From: a virus
DNA length: 64,000 nt
Strand: one strand, 5' to 3'
IMG/VR virus record: IMGVR_UViG_3300023116_000035
Coordinates: 1 to 64,000 of that record
This document shows, one piece after another, positions 1 through 8,800 of the stretch. Numbering within the stretch: position 1 is the stretch's first letter; each line of letters opens with the position of its first letter. The notes under the pieces are model-generated. The model ran no database searches and was not told the DNA's origin. It saw nothing but the letters and a program-made list of their open reading frames with translations. Both the position numbers and the translations under genes were made by a program.

Positions 1-2
1 TG

Positions 3-1589
3 TGGGACACGGTGAAGATTCGCATTTGGGCAAAAGATGGCGAAGGTTGGGGAGGAAACTACGGAACGGAAATCAAAGAAGTCGCTTTCAAAGCAAAACT
101 AGACGGAAGCACCGAATGGACAGACCTAACTAACCTGCTCACTAACCCGTACTTCAATTCGATCAACAGCAACTCCCCACCGAACGGTTGGTCTTCTAAT
201 GCTTCTTGGGACACCTGTCAGGGTTTGACTTCTTCTACCTTGTGTGGATTTGTGCAAAACACTTGGAGTTGGGCAACTCCTGCTACCACCACAACTACCA
301 CCACAACGACTACTAGCACAACTACTACAACGATTCCTCAAACAATTGGTCCACCTATGAATTTGACTGGAGAAGTCACTTCTGACGGTGTTTATCTTGA
401 TTGGGATGCTCCTAATGTTGGTAATGTTGAACCGGAGCGGTATGCGATTTCTTTTAGAATACCGCCAGATGCTGGCTGGGGTGTTGCTACAGGTAATGTA
501 GGTGATGAAAATGCCTTAAATACTGACTACACCTTGCCGTTTAGTTTATTTGAAAGCACTGGTGGCTTAGGAGAGTCATACGTCTTTGATGTCCGTGCGG
601 ATAATGATACAATGGGTATATACTCTGGGTGGTCTACACAGGTCACTCTTTTGGTAGAAGAGGTAACGCCATCAACCACAACAACGTCCACAACTACAAC
701 ATCCACGACAACAACGGTTCCCCCAACTACAACCGCCCCCACTACCACGACAACCACCACATCGTCTACAACGACGACGATACCCGTCACCACAACTACG
801 TCAACAACGACCTCGACGAGTACATCCACAACGACCGTGCCGGAGACCACGACAACCACTACAACGACGAGTACAACGACAACAGTCCCGCCTACCACAA
901 CGTCCACCACTTCCCCTCCAACTACAACTACCACTACATCGTTGCCACCGACAACAACGTCAACGTCTACAACCACCACGACTGTCCCGCCTGCAACAAC
1001 TACAACTAGTTCGCCCCCTACCACTACCCCTACGCCGCCCACGACAACTGTGCCGGTGTTCGAAGATCCTGATGATGCGGCTGTAGCGGAAGAACTGGAA
1101 GATTTAGGTTTAGATGTATCACCTGAGCAGGTTAAAGAGATTGATGAAGCTGAAATTAAAGTTGTTGAAGAACTTGATACGATAAGCAAAGAGCTGGCGG
1201 AAGAATATATTGACGTTATTGACGGTGATGTAACTGTTGACGATATTAAAAATCTGGTTGAAGACGATAATTTTAACGATATCCCAGATGATGCAAAGCA
1301 AACGCTTGTTGTTGCTTTGAATGAAGTAGATGATGAAGTTAAAAGCGAATTTGAAGACGCTGTAAATATCTTTGAAGATGAGAACTATAACGATTATGTT
1401 GCTGCTGGTTCCGCTATCACGACGGAAGATCGTCGTACAGTTGTTGCAGCAACGGCTGCTGTAGCAGCCACGGCTGGCGCTGCTGCCGGTCCTTCTGGTC
1501 CTAAAACATCTGGAGGCTCAGGGGGAGGTGGCGGAGGAGGCTCTGATGGCCCACGTAAGCGTGGAGGTTCATCAAGGAGGTCTAGATGA
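3..1589 (+). CDS. Thr-rich structural protein with fibronectin III-like domain (5' partial)
   Basis: The frame is open to the left edge, so the N-terminus is missing; a GTG at 12 is in frame but has no marked ribosome site. Counting from that GTG: a beta-rich segment to about residue 90, a short Thr patch (91-108), a fibronectin type III-like domain (about 112-213), a long Thr/Ser/Pro linker (about 219-346), an acidic helical part and a Gly-rich then Arg-rich tail. It sits directly before the head-tail connector genes, so I infer a surface-exposed head or decoration/fibre protein. The Thr linker resembles the one in the endolysin at 55381. No enzyme motif is seen. Confidence 0.75.
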   Translation, partial: WDTVKIRIWAKDGEGWGGNYGTEIKEVAFKAKLDGSTEWTDLTNLLTNPYFNSINSNSPPNGWSSNASWDTCQGLTSSTLCGFVQNTWSWATPATTTTTTTTTTSTTTTTIPQTIGPPMNLTGEVTSDGVYLDWDAPNVGNVEPERYAISFRIPPDAGWGVATGNVGDENALNTDYTLPFSLFESTGGLGESYVFDVRADNDTMGIYSGWSTQVTLLVEEVTPSTTTTSTTTTSTTTTVPPTTTAPTTTTTTTSSTTTTIPVTTTTSTTTSTSTSTTTVPETTTTTTTTSTTTTVPPTTTSTTSPPTTTTTTSLPPTTTSTSTTTTTVPPATTTTSSPPTTTPTPPTTTVPVFEDPDDAAVAEELEDLGLDVSPEQVKEIDEAEIKVVEELDTISKELAEEYIDVIDGDVTVDDIKNLVEDDNFNDIPDDAKQTLVVALNEVDDEVKSEFEDAVNIFEDENYNDYVAAGSAITTEDRRTVVAATAAVAATAGAAAGPSGPKTSGGSGGGGGGGSDGPRKRGGSSRRSR

Positions 1590-1771
1590 TTAAGAGAGCT
1601 TTGAAAAGAGTTTTGAAAGAGAGTTATTCATTAGCTTGGACTCTTGCTGGTACTGGCTTGGTTTTAATTACTTTGTCAGGACAGACTAGGGAATGGGGTA
1701 TATGGATAAGCCTTGGTGCGCTTGCAATACATTTGCTTGCGGTTATTCTAATATCAGAAGACGAGTTGTAG
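1586..1771 (+). CDS. Small two-helix membrane protein
   Basis: 61 residues with a basic amphipathic N-terminus and two hydrophobic segments (about residues 17-31 and 39-56), ending in acidic residues. ATG overlaps the stop of the preceding gene (ATGA) and is preceded by AAGGAGG (1574-1580), so the two are translationally coupled. The family is not recognised. A holin or head-associated membrane role is possible, but the position inside the head module gives no clear hint. Confidence 0.7.
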   Translation: MIKRALKRVLKESYSLAWTLAGTGLVLITLSGQTREWGIWISLGALAIHLLAVILISEDEL

Positions 1772-1789
1772 CCATATACCTCTAATCGT

Positions 1790-1848
1790 TTTTTAGGTAT
1801 AATGGTATTATAAAAGTAAGCACTTTTTGGTGCTGAATGGAGATTTAA
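1790..1848 (+). promoter_or_regulatory. Probable promoter with short leader before the connector genes
   Basis: TATAAT at 1798-1803, followed by a second AT-rich TATTATAA block, in the first intergenic gap of the window. About 45 bases separate it from the ATG at 1849, with GGAG just upstream of that start, so this transcript would carry a conventional leader. No convincing -35 hexamer is seen. Confidence 0.5.
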
Positions 1849-2772
1849 ATGGATGACGTAAAAATTGATACATCAAAAACTCTTACGCTGACTCTTCCGT
1901 CTGATGCTGATTCTAATAATGTGACGGTTGTGTTGACGCATGAGTTTGGTGATGTTGTGCAGTCTTCAACTGCTGCAACAAGGTCGTCTGAAGGGGTTTA
2001 TACGATTACTTTTGGGCAGCAAAATTCCGGTATTTATACTTTAAACTCTGCCGGTAAGCACAGAGCAGACTTCACGTATTCGATTAGCGGTACTGAGTAC
2101 ACCCAGTCTCAGTATATTAATGCTTATACCCCGTATATCAGCTGGGCTGAGTTTCTAGCTAATCATAGTGATTTGAGCGGGTTCGCTGCTCAGTTTGATT
2201 ATTTTGAGAAGAGAGCCAGAAATATTATTGATACTTATTGCGGTCAGTCGTTTGAGTATTATCCAAACAAGAGTTTTACTTTAGATGGCGGTAATCACAA
2301 GAATCTACATTTGCCTATTCCTATTGCTACTTTGAGAAAAGTGACATTTAATCCTGGTGACTCTGATGCAGAAGTTATTCACGATTACTCAGACTCAAGT
2401 CTTACAAATATTGAAAAAGTCAGACAGCCTTTTAATTTTGAAGCTTCTTATTACCTTCGATTTAAAGCAAATGTTGTCCAGACTAATACTTCTAGGATTC
2501 TTGGTAAGACTTTTAAGCAGCATTCTGATTACAAAATTGAAGGCGATTTTGGTTGGAGATATGTGCCTCTGAATATCAAACAGGCTGCTGATTTGATTAT
2601 TACTGATTTGATGAATGATGATTCTGAGTATCGTAGACACGGAATCACTTCGGTGGATATGGATACGATTAGGTTCACCATGACTCCTAACTTCTACGAC
2701 AGCACAGGGAACATCGAGGCTGATGTGTTGCTAACTGACTACACATTATTTGTGATGGACTATGTTACATAA
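1849..2772 (+). CDS. Head-tail connector (adaptor) protein
   Basis: 307 residues. An N-terminal beta-sandwich-like part (1-90) is followed by a helical segment of the gp6/Gp15-type adaptor kind (W-A-E-F at about 103, then a helix ending I-I-D-T-Y-C-G) and a C-terminal part rich in aromatic residues. Adaptors of this class dock on the portal ring and begin the neck. The following genes have the order expected of a siphovirus neck: stopper, HK97 gp10-like protein, tail terminator. Assignment rests on gene order and helix pattern. Confidence 0.7.
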   Translation: MDDVKIDTSKTLTLTLPSDADSNNVTVVLTHEFGDVVQSSTAATRSSEGVYTITFGQQNSGIYTLNSAGKHRADFTYSISGTEYTQSQYINAYTPYISWAEFLANHSDLSGFAAQFDYFEKRARNIIDTYCGQSFEYYPNKSFTLDGGNHKNLHLPIPIATLRKVTFNPGDSDAEVIHDYSDSSLTNIEKVRQPFNFEASYYLRFKANVVQTNTSRILGKTFKQHSDYKIEGDFGWRYVPLNIKQAADLIITDLMNDDSEYRRHGITSVDMDTIRFTMTPNFYDSTGNIEADVLLTDYTLFVMDYVT

Positions 2773-3152
2773 TGGCTTACAGAACTTTTCTAAGATTTCC
2801 ACAGAAGTTGGATGTTTACAGCAGAACTGTAACTGACAATGCTGCCGGTCAGAAGATTGCATCGTGGTCGGTAAGTCAAACATCGGTTCCTTGTTCTTTT
2901 CAGCCTATCTCGTCAGAGAGGAGGCTTGCTCCGTATACAGACAATGTTGAAGAGTACGAAGTCATTATTCCTCACACTTACGCTTCATATTTTGAATATG
3001 GATACCGTGTTCAAGATATTAAAGATAGATATGGCACAACGCTGACAGCCGGTCCATTTGAAGTCACTGACATTGTACGCAGACCAGGTTTTAATAGTAA
3101 ACTGAGTCACATTCTTGTAAGACTCAGGCTTGTTGTGGAGGTGGGTTCATAA
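2772..3152 (+). CDS. Head closure / stopper-like protein
   Basis: 126 residues, beta-rich, with a D-V-Y-S-R-T-V-T-D start and an E-V-I-I-P-H-T strand, the pattern of small SPP1 gp16-type closure proteins. Its ATG overlaps the adaptor stop (TAATG). It would seal the connector and carry the tail. The identification depends largely on gene order. Confidence 0.65.
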   Translation: MAYRTFLRFPQKLDVYSRTVTDNAAGQKIASWSVSQTSVPCSFQPISSERRLAPYTDNVEEYEVIIPHTYASYFEYGYRVQDIKDRYGTTLTAGPFEVTDIVRRPGFNSKLSHILVRLRLVVEVGS

Positions 3153-3811
3153 TGGCTGCTCGTTCTTTTTCTATAGAGTTCTCTGAAAGAAGGGTTAATG
3201 ACATGTACCGTCTTGCTGAAAACGTTGCTAAGTATCCCAACAGGATTCATAGAGCGAGAGCGATTGCTGCTGAAAAGACTAAAGCGGACTTTAAGGCTAA
3301 ACTTATAAGAAACTATAGTAAAGGTAGACCTAAAGCGTACATGTATGCTGATGACAGAGTTATTCCTGTTGATGTTACGCACGGTAGAAGTAGAAGCACT
3401 ATTAATATTAAAATTCTCAAAGCTAAAGTTACTTCTGGGAATAAAATTGATGAGAAGGATAAGGTAAATAAAGCTAGAATGGATGTCAATATTAGAATGT
3501 ACGGTAGGAAACGGTATTCTGCAAAAGCACGTAACGGTAGTGTATATGATCTGAGTCAGAACCCTCATTCTTCTGCAAGGAATTATCCTCAGTTGCTGAG
3601 ATCGTTTAAAGTTCCTGCTAAATCAAGAGATAATACTTTCTATAATTTTATTAAGTATGAACCAATAAAACTAATGCGTAAGAATTTAAGAGAGCAACTT
3701 GCTAAAGAAGGCTTTGGTGTCAGGGGTGGTGTGACTGGTATTAGAGGGGATATCACTGCTGATCAAGCAACTTCAAGCACTTCTAAATACATTAAGGACG
3801 GATCGAGGTAA
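3152..3811 (+). CDS. HK97 gp10-like neck/tail-completion protein
   Basis: 219 residues, strongly basic, beginning with an S-I-E-F-S-E-R-R strand and a helix typical of HK97 gp10-type proteins, which join tail and head. ATG overlaps the previous stop. It is longer than usual for the family because of a Lys/Arg-rich middle (about 60-130). Function is inferred from position between stopper and tail terminator. Confidence 0.6.
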   Translation: MAARSFSIEFSERRVNDMYRLAENVAKYPNRIHRARAIAAEKTKADFKAKLIRNYSKGRPKAYMYADDRVIPVDVTHGRSRSTINIKILKAKVTSGNKIDEKDKVNKARMDVNIRMYGRKRYSAKARNGSVYDLSQNPHSSARNYPQLLRSFKVPAKSRDNTFYNFIKYEPIKLMRKNLREQLAKEGFGVRGGVTGIRGDITADQATSSTSKYIKDGSR

Positions 3812-3813
3812 TT

Positions 3814-4239
3814 ATGGCTATTTCAACATTAGCAGTTTATGATATTAACACTTTTATAAAAGCAGACTCTAGCCTTCAGACTATTGCTGGAAAGCAAATG
3901 AATATCTTTCCTATCATTGGACCAGGTAGTGAGACTGCTCCGTTTCTGGTTTACTATGTAAGCCCCTCTGTTCCTAGTGTTGAATCTTGGTGGAATAGAT
4001 ATGATGTTGTTTCTTATGTTTTGTATGACACAGACATCAACAGACTCTATCAGATTGGTGAGCGTTTAATCGAGATGCTTTCTAAAGGAGATGCGATTTC
4101 GGAAAGCGGTGGCGCTAATGGAACGGACACTAGAATCTTTTCGACTATCTTTAATGGTGCCGAGGTCGCAGAGGCTATTGAAAGAGATGGCTGGTTTACG
4201 ATGAATTTAGATTTTACAATCTACTATGTACCCCAGTGA
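3814..4239 (+). CDS. Tail terminator protein
   Basis: 141 residues, an alpha-beta protein with the conserved start of DUF3168/gpU-like tail terminators (I-N-T-F-I-K-A-D-S-S-L) and the P-F-L-V-Y-Y strand. This class caps the tail tube next to the head. It precedes the major tail protein, separated only by one small gene. Confidence 0.7.
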   Translation: MAISTLAVYDINTFIKADSSLQTIAGKQMNIFPIIGPGSETAPFLVYYVSPSVPSVESWWNRYDVVSYVLYDTDINRLYQIGERLIEMLSKGDAISESGGANGTDTRIFSTIFNGAEVAEAIERDGWFTMNLDFTIYYVPQ

Positions 4240-4258
4240 TGTGGTATTATAAAAAGAT
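4240..4258 (+). promoter_or_regulatory. -10 element giving a probable leaderless transcript
   Basis: TATTAT (4245-4250) ends exactly 8 bases before the ATG at 4259. With the usual distance from -10 to transcription start, RNA would begin at or next to the A of the start codon, and no Shine-Dalgarno sequence precedes it. The same 8-base spacing is seen at 19943 and 42211. Confidence 0.55.
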
Positions 4259-4456
4259 ATGAAGTATACTACTATTACATACGTAGGAAGGTCTGGTGGA
4301 GGCTTCTTTGCTAGAGTCGGAAAAACGGTTTACGAATTTGAATGGCAAAAGGGTGTCGCAATCGGGAAGAAGCCCGGTGAGATTAGACCAGAACACGTAA
4401 AAAAGATCGCTAAATGGCGTGACAAAAAGGGCAAAAGAATTTTTGTTCTTGAATAG
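4259..4456 (+). CDS. Small basic protein of the tail module
   Basis: 65 residues, basic, beta-rich start (T-T-I-T-Y-V-G-R-S-G-G-G) and many Lys residues; not recognised. It lies between tail terminator and major tail protein and appears to have its own leaderless promoter, which would let it be made at a different level from its neighbours. Confidence 0.7.
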   Translation: MKYTTITYVGRSGGGFFARVGKTVYEFEWQKGVAIGKKPGEIRPEHVKKIAKWRDKKGKRIFVLE

Positions 4457-4467
4457 GAGGATTAAAA

Positions 4468-5061
4468 ATGCCAGGTTCAGGCTCAGTTACTACCGCAAAT
4501 ATTGTTGTGGGTGAGGCAGAAGTCAAGGTAGGCGCATCGAACACTTCGATGACTAACTCGGACTTCGACAGCCTCTCATCTGTCGGCGCTACTCAAGAAG
4601 GTGTTGAAATTTCTTGGGAGCCAGACATGGTTGACATTGAAGTTGACCAATATGGAGATGCCGCTAAGGTTATCCAGTCAAAGGTTAAGGTTATGCTTAA
4701 GACGACGCTCGCAGAAGCCACTCTTAACAACCTCGCAATCGCTTGGTCATACGATCAGGACGATGATGGTGCCGATGTTCTTGTGAACAACGACGGCGCT
4801 GACACAAAGACTTTCATGTTCGGTGTGCAGAATGTTTACCCATACGAGAAGGCTGTCCAGATTGTCGGTAACGCACCGGGTTCAAATGCCTCAAGCACTC
4901 GTACCCGTAAGTTCAACACTAAGCGTGCAATTTCGTTTGAATCATCAAGCATTTCGATGAAGCGTGCAGAGGCAACGACCTTTGCTGTTTCATTCCGCAT
5001 CCTGCCTGTCTCAGCTGACACCAGCTACGAGTATGGCAAGATTATTGACGAAACTGCCTGA
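4468..5061 (+). CDS. Major tail tube protein
   Basis: 197 residues, beta-rich, G/S/A/T-rich, with the V-E-I-S-W-E-P and V-D-I-E-V-D-Q-Y-G pattern common in siphovirus tail tube subunits. A strong AGGAGG (4455-4460) lies 7 bases before the ATG, and codons end in C far more than in neighbouring genes, as expected for a very abundant protein. The following genes, a chaperone pair and the tape measure, confirm the assignment. Confidence 0.85.
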   Translation: MPGSGSVTTANIVVGEAEVKVGASNTSMTNSDFDSLSSVGATQEGVEISWEPDMVDIEVDQYGDAAKVIQSKVKVMLKTTLAEATLNNLAIAWSYDQDDDGADVLVNNDGADTKTFMFGVQNVYPYEKAVQIVGNAPGSNASSTRTRKFNTKRAISFESSSISMKRAEATTFAVSFRILPVSADTSYEYGKIIDETA

Positions 5062-5089
5062 TAAAAAACTTAATATAGTTCACTGGGAA

Positions 5090-5127
5090 ACCCTTGGGTA
5101 TGGTATAATTCATATCCGAGGGTTTTC
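5090..5127 (+). terminator. Hairpin after the tail tube gene enclosing a -10 box
   Basis: AAACCCTTGG pairs with CCGAGGGTTT (10 bp, one G-U) around an 18-base loop, followed by TTTCCTC. The loop holds TATAAT (5104-5109). The hairpin could attenuate read-through from the abundant tail-tube mRNA, while the box in its loop could start a fresh transcript for the chaperone and tape-measure genes. Confidence 0.5.
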
Positions 5128-5154
5128 CTCGTTATATGACATTTAAGGAGAAAA

Positions 5155-5460
5155 ATGGCACAGAATAAAGACCTCAATGCAGGTGTGGATATTGTATTTG
5201 CGGATGGCAAGACTAGGAATATTAAGCCGCTTACTATTCGTCAACTTCGTAAGTTTATGAAGGTTGCGAATGAACTTAAGACCGACGATACAGACATGAC
5301 TGATGAGGATATTGACAAGATGGTTGAGGCAGCTGGAATTGCTCTTGCAAAGATTGATCCAGAACTTGCAGAGGACGCAGATGCGCTGGAGGACATTCTT
5401 GACCTTCGCTGCTTTAGCGAACTTATGGCTGCTGCTATGGGTAGCGACCCAAACATCTGA
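5155..5460 (+). CDS. Tail assembly chaperone, upstream frame (gpG-like)
   Basis: 101 residues, acidic and helical, between the tail tube and tape measure genes. AAGGAG (5145-5150) precedes the ATG. The last sense codons carry a canonical slippery heptamer C-CCA-AAC (5448-5454) just before the TGA, so a fraction of ribosomes should shift -1 and make a fusion of 210 residues (100 from this frame plus 110 from the next). Such proteins coat the tape measure during tail assembly and leave the virion. Confidence 0.88.
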   Translation: MAQNKDLNAGVDIVFADGKTRNIKPLTIRQLRKFMKVANELKTDDTDMTDEDIDKMVEAAGIALAKIDPELAEDADALEDILDLRCFSELMAAAMGSDPNI

Positions 5461-5480
5461 TGGAGGGGGACTCCCCCTCT
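5448..5480 (+). promoter_or_regulatory. Programmed -1 ribosomal frameshift signal
   Basis: Slippery heptamer C-CCA-AAC (5448-5454) in the correct phase, then an 8-base spacer and a perfect 7-bp stem, GAGGGGG (5463-5469) with CCCCCTC (5473-5479), closed by the triloop ACT. After slippage translation continues from 5454 in the frame of the downstream gene. Heptamer, spacer and stem all match the standard arrangement for phage tail chaperones. Confidence 0.85.
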
Positions 5481-5786
5481 CAGGGTGAGCCTTTAAGTTG
5501 GGAAGATATCCCTCTCCTAAAATATGAATGCGAGTTGCTGGTTAGATCCGGAGCCTGGAAGAGCCTTTTGGAGTTAGAAGAAAGTCTAACTTTAGATGAG
5601 CTCTTCTTGCTGTATCGTGCGGCAAATAATGATGTCTCTATGCAACTGAAGGTGGCTGCTGCTGCGCAGGGTGCAGAAGTTGATTGGGATGATGATTGGT
5701 ATGATCCTGAGCCGCCTAAACCTCCTGAGGTTTTGGAAGGTGGAGATCTAAGATTTATACCGATTGGACTGGGGTATGAGTCCTAG
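5460..5786 (+). CDS. Tail assembly chaperone, frameshift extension (gpT-like)
   Basis: 108 codons from the ATG at 5460, but translation most likely enters at 5454 by -1 frameshifting, which adds His-Leu. The ATG overlaps the stop of the upstream frame and lies inside the stimulatory hairpin, so independent initiation is doubtful. Contains a helix with L-L-K-Y-E-C-E-L-L and an acidic W-D-D-D-W-Y-D stretch. The fusion product would recruit the tape measure. Confidence 0.85.
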   Translation: MEGDSPSQGEPLSWEDIPLLKYECELLVRSGAWKSLLELEESLTLDELFLLYRAANNDVSMQLKVAAAAQGAEVDWDDDWYDPEPPKPPEVLEGGDLRFIPIGLGYES

Positions 5787-5834
5787 GATTATTGCTTTAT
5801 TTGTAATAAAATGCGATAATTGATATGGTGAACT

Positions 5835-8800
5835 ATGGCTGACGAAAATATTAGGCTGAATGTAGTTGTAGACGGCGAAGAGCAGTTAAAACAGCTGTCA
5901 TCAAGTCTTAAGAATGTTGCATTCAACATGTCCGGCCTTGGTCGCCTGACCAAGAATCTTGATGCTCAACAGAGAGGCTTGAACAAGGCTCTTGGTAATG
6001 CTGGCCGTGGTGCTGTAGAGCAGGCTAAGAATGTACGTCAACTGACTCAGAATCAAACTGCGCTGAGTCAAGAGTTGAAGAGGGTCAATAAAGATCTTCA
6101 GATGCTTCAGAAGAGATTGTCTTCTAAGCAGATTACAAAGAGGCAGTTTGATGTTTTAACCACTGGTCTTAAGCAGACTTCTGTTGCAATGAAGAAAGTC
6201 AAGGCCAGAGCCTTTATTAGTGACCTTAAAGGCATCGGTATGGAACTTAAGCGTCTGGGTAAAGACGCTCAGTTCGTTGGTCGAAGTCTTATTATTGGTT
6301 TGACAACTCCGTTGCTTGTTTTTGCTAATAGAGGTTTGGATGCTTTTAAGGCTTACAATTCCGAGTTGATTAGATTCGCTAAGATTGCGGATAGGAATAT
6401 TGATCAACTTAAGTCCTTTGAGGATGCTGTTTATGATCTTAGCCAGACGTTTGGTTTGAGTCGTGAATTGATTGTCGGTGTCGCTGCTGACTTTGCTGAA
6501 CTCGGTATTTCTTCTGAAGAGAACCTTTTGAAACTGAGTCAGATTACTTCTGAGATGTCCATTTTGGGTTCGATGGATGTCGGGTCTGCTAGAGAGTTGA
6601 CTCAAACAATGTTCTTGGGTATGCAGAGAACGTTGAACCTTACTAGACAGAACATGTCTGCTCAAGAGAAGCAGGCTGCTGCTATTGCTGCAACGAATGC
6701 ACAGTTGATGTTGTTTAACGCTATTGAAAACAACACGGCTATGTCGTTCCGTGATCTTGCTGTTGCTATGCCTGAAGCGCAGGCGGCGGCTACTGCTTTT
6801 GGTTTGACGATGACGCAGACTGCTGGTCTGCTTGCTCCGATGAAGGCGGCTGGTATCGATGTTTCTACTGCTGCTAACGGCTTGAAGGTTTCGTTCCAGA
6901 GACTTATTTCGCCTACTAAGAAGGCTGAACAGACGATGGCTGATCTTGTTGATACGTATGGTGATGCTACTGGTGTTCTTGAAGAAGCATTTGATCAGAT
7001 TCAGGGGCTGGGTGTTGATTCGATTCAGGGTCTTATTGATGCGACTATGGAGTTGCGTGATGTTGCTTCTGACGAAACTGTGTCAAAGTTCTTCACCGAC
7101 CTATTCCAGAAGCGTCAGGCTACCAGAATTCTTACTGCTATTGATGACTTGGTTGCATTCCAGAGAGAACTTAACAATGTTGCTATTGTAGGCAATCAAT
7201 CTCTTGCTGATATTGTTAACTCGGCTTTGGAGGCTGGGAATGCTGCTCACGGTGCAAGTATAACTCTTGTTGATGATTATGCTTCTATTGCTAATATTGC
7301 AAAGATTGCTAATACATCTATTCAAGACATCAAGTCTGGCGCTTTGGAGATTGATGGTCGAATTGTTACGGCGGCAGATAAAGAGGCTGCTATGGCGGTT
7401 CGTCAAGAACTTGGTGACTTGGTTCGTGAACTTAAGGATGCTGAGGGCATTGACCTTATTGATCAGATTTCAAGCCAGGGCGGTAAAGCAATGTTTGTTG
7501 AGTTGCTTGGTGCTTCTAATGCACAGGAACTGGCTCAGAACGAGCTTAACATTGCTTTGAATTCAACCTCTACGGCTATTGATCGTATGAAGAACTCGTT
7601 CAAGAATATTGCTGCTGATTTAATCAGTACGGTTGCTCCGTTGATTGAGAAAGTTTCTAAGGCAGTCAGCGATTTTGCTACAGCGTTTAGAAACTTGTCT
7701 CCTGCCTTTAAGCAAGCAATTCTTGGATTTGGTGCGGTTGTTGCTTCTATTGGTCCGTTGGTGTTTATCTTTGGTCAGTTGAAACTGGCTTCTGGTGTGA
7801 TGCTTAATTCGCTGCTTAGAGTTGTGCCGGGTTTGAAGACTCTTTCTGTCGAGTCTGTTGCTTCTGCTAGCAAGCTTATGTTCTTGAAGAACGGTTTGAC
7901 TAGAACGGGTGACACGATTGTTAACACGAATAGCCGTTTTGCTACTTTAATTGCGACGATTGCTAGTGGCAATGGCCCTATGGCAAAACTTGCTGGTTCG
8001 TTCGGTCGCATGACTGGGATGCTCAATAAGACAAGAACTGCGGCTGGTGATGTTGTAAGTCTTGTTGATGAGATGAAGGCTTCTGCTGATCGTGTGGCAT
8101 CTACAACTTTTGGTGGAACCCCTATGGGGATGGGTGGTGCAGGAAAGAAGACTCCACCGATAAACATAACTGGTGTTTCCGGAACCGCTCCAGTAGCAAC
8201 AGCGGCAACTGCTGCATCTCCTGTATTTAAACCATACAAGGGTATGCCAGCGCCTCCTGTTGTGACTCCCGACGCAAGAGATACTTTTAAAGCTGAAAGA
8301 GATCGAATTAAAGCGGTTTCTAAGCGTTTAGCGATAACTGAAGCAGAGGCTGCTAAATATAGAGTAGATCAGGCAACAGGTCAAGTTAGAAAGAATGGAC
8401 GATTTGTAAGCGCATTTGAAGCAAATGTTCTAAAGCAGGAAGAGGCAAAAAGATCTGCTAGAGAACGAATGGCTTTTGTGAATAGAAAAAAGCAAGCAGA
8501 AGATTTTTACAATCAAACCATTAAGCAAAAGGTTGATCAACAGAATGCTGCAATTAGACAGCAAAATGCAGCAACTGCTAAAGCGGCTGCTGCCGCTGAT
8601 GCGCGTGCTAAGAAGGCTGCAACGAAACAGGCCGATGTTGCAAGGCGTGCTGCTGGTGCTAAGCAAAGGGAGTTAAAAGCGGAGCAGGCTGCGTTTAGGC
8701 AGGCAAGAAGGCAGGCGCTTGATTTTAATAAGAATCAGGCTCAAATTTTTGAAGCAAGAAAGAATTTGACTGCTAAAGCTGTTGTTGAAAACAATAAACT

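Noticed and set aside
668-1050. Simple ACN DNA repeat as a functional element
   Set aside because: Explained by the Thr-rich linker of the coding sequence.
527-1189. Val-rich minus-strand ORF
   Set aside because: It is the reverse reading of the Thr-codon repeats and has no independent signals.
5825-5842. Five-codon leader ORF overlapping the tape measure start
   Set aside because: Too short and without a ribosome site; likely chance, although it overlaps the real start in another frame.
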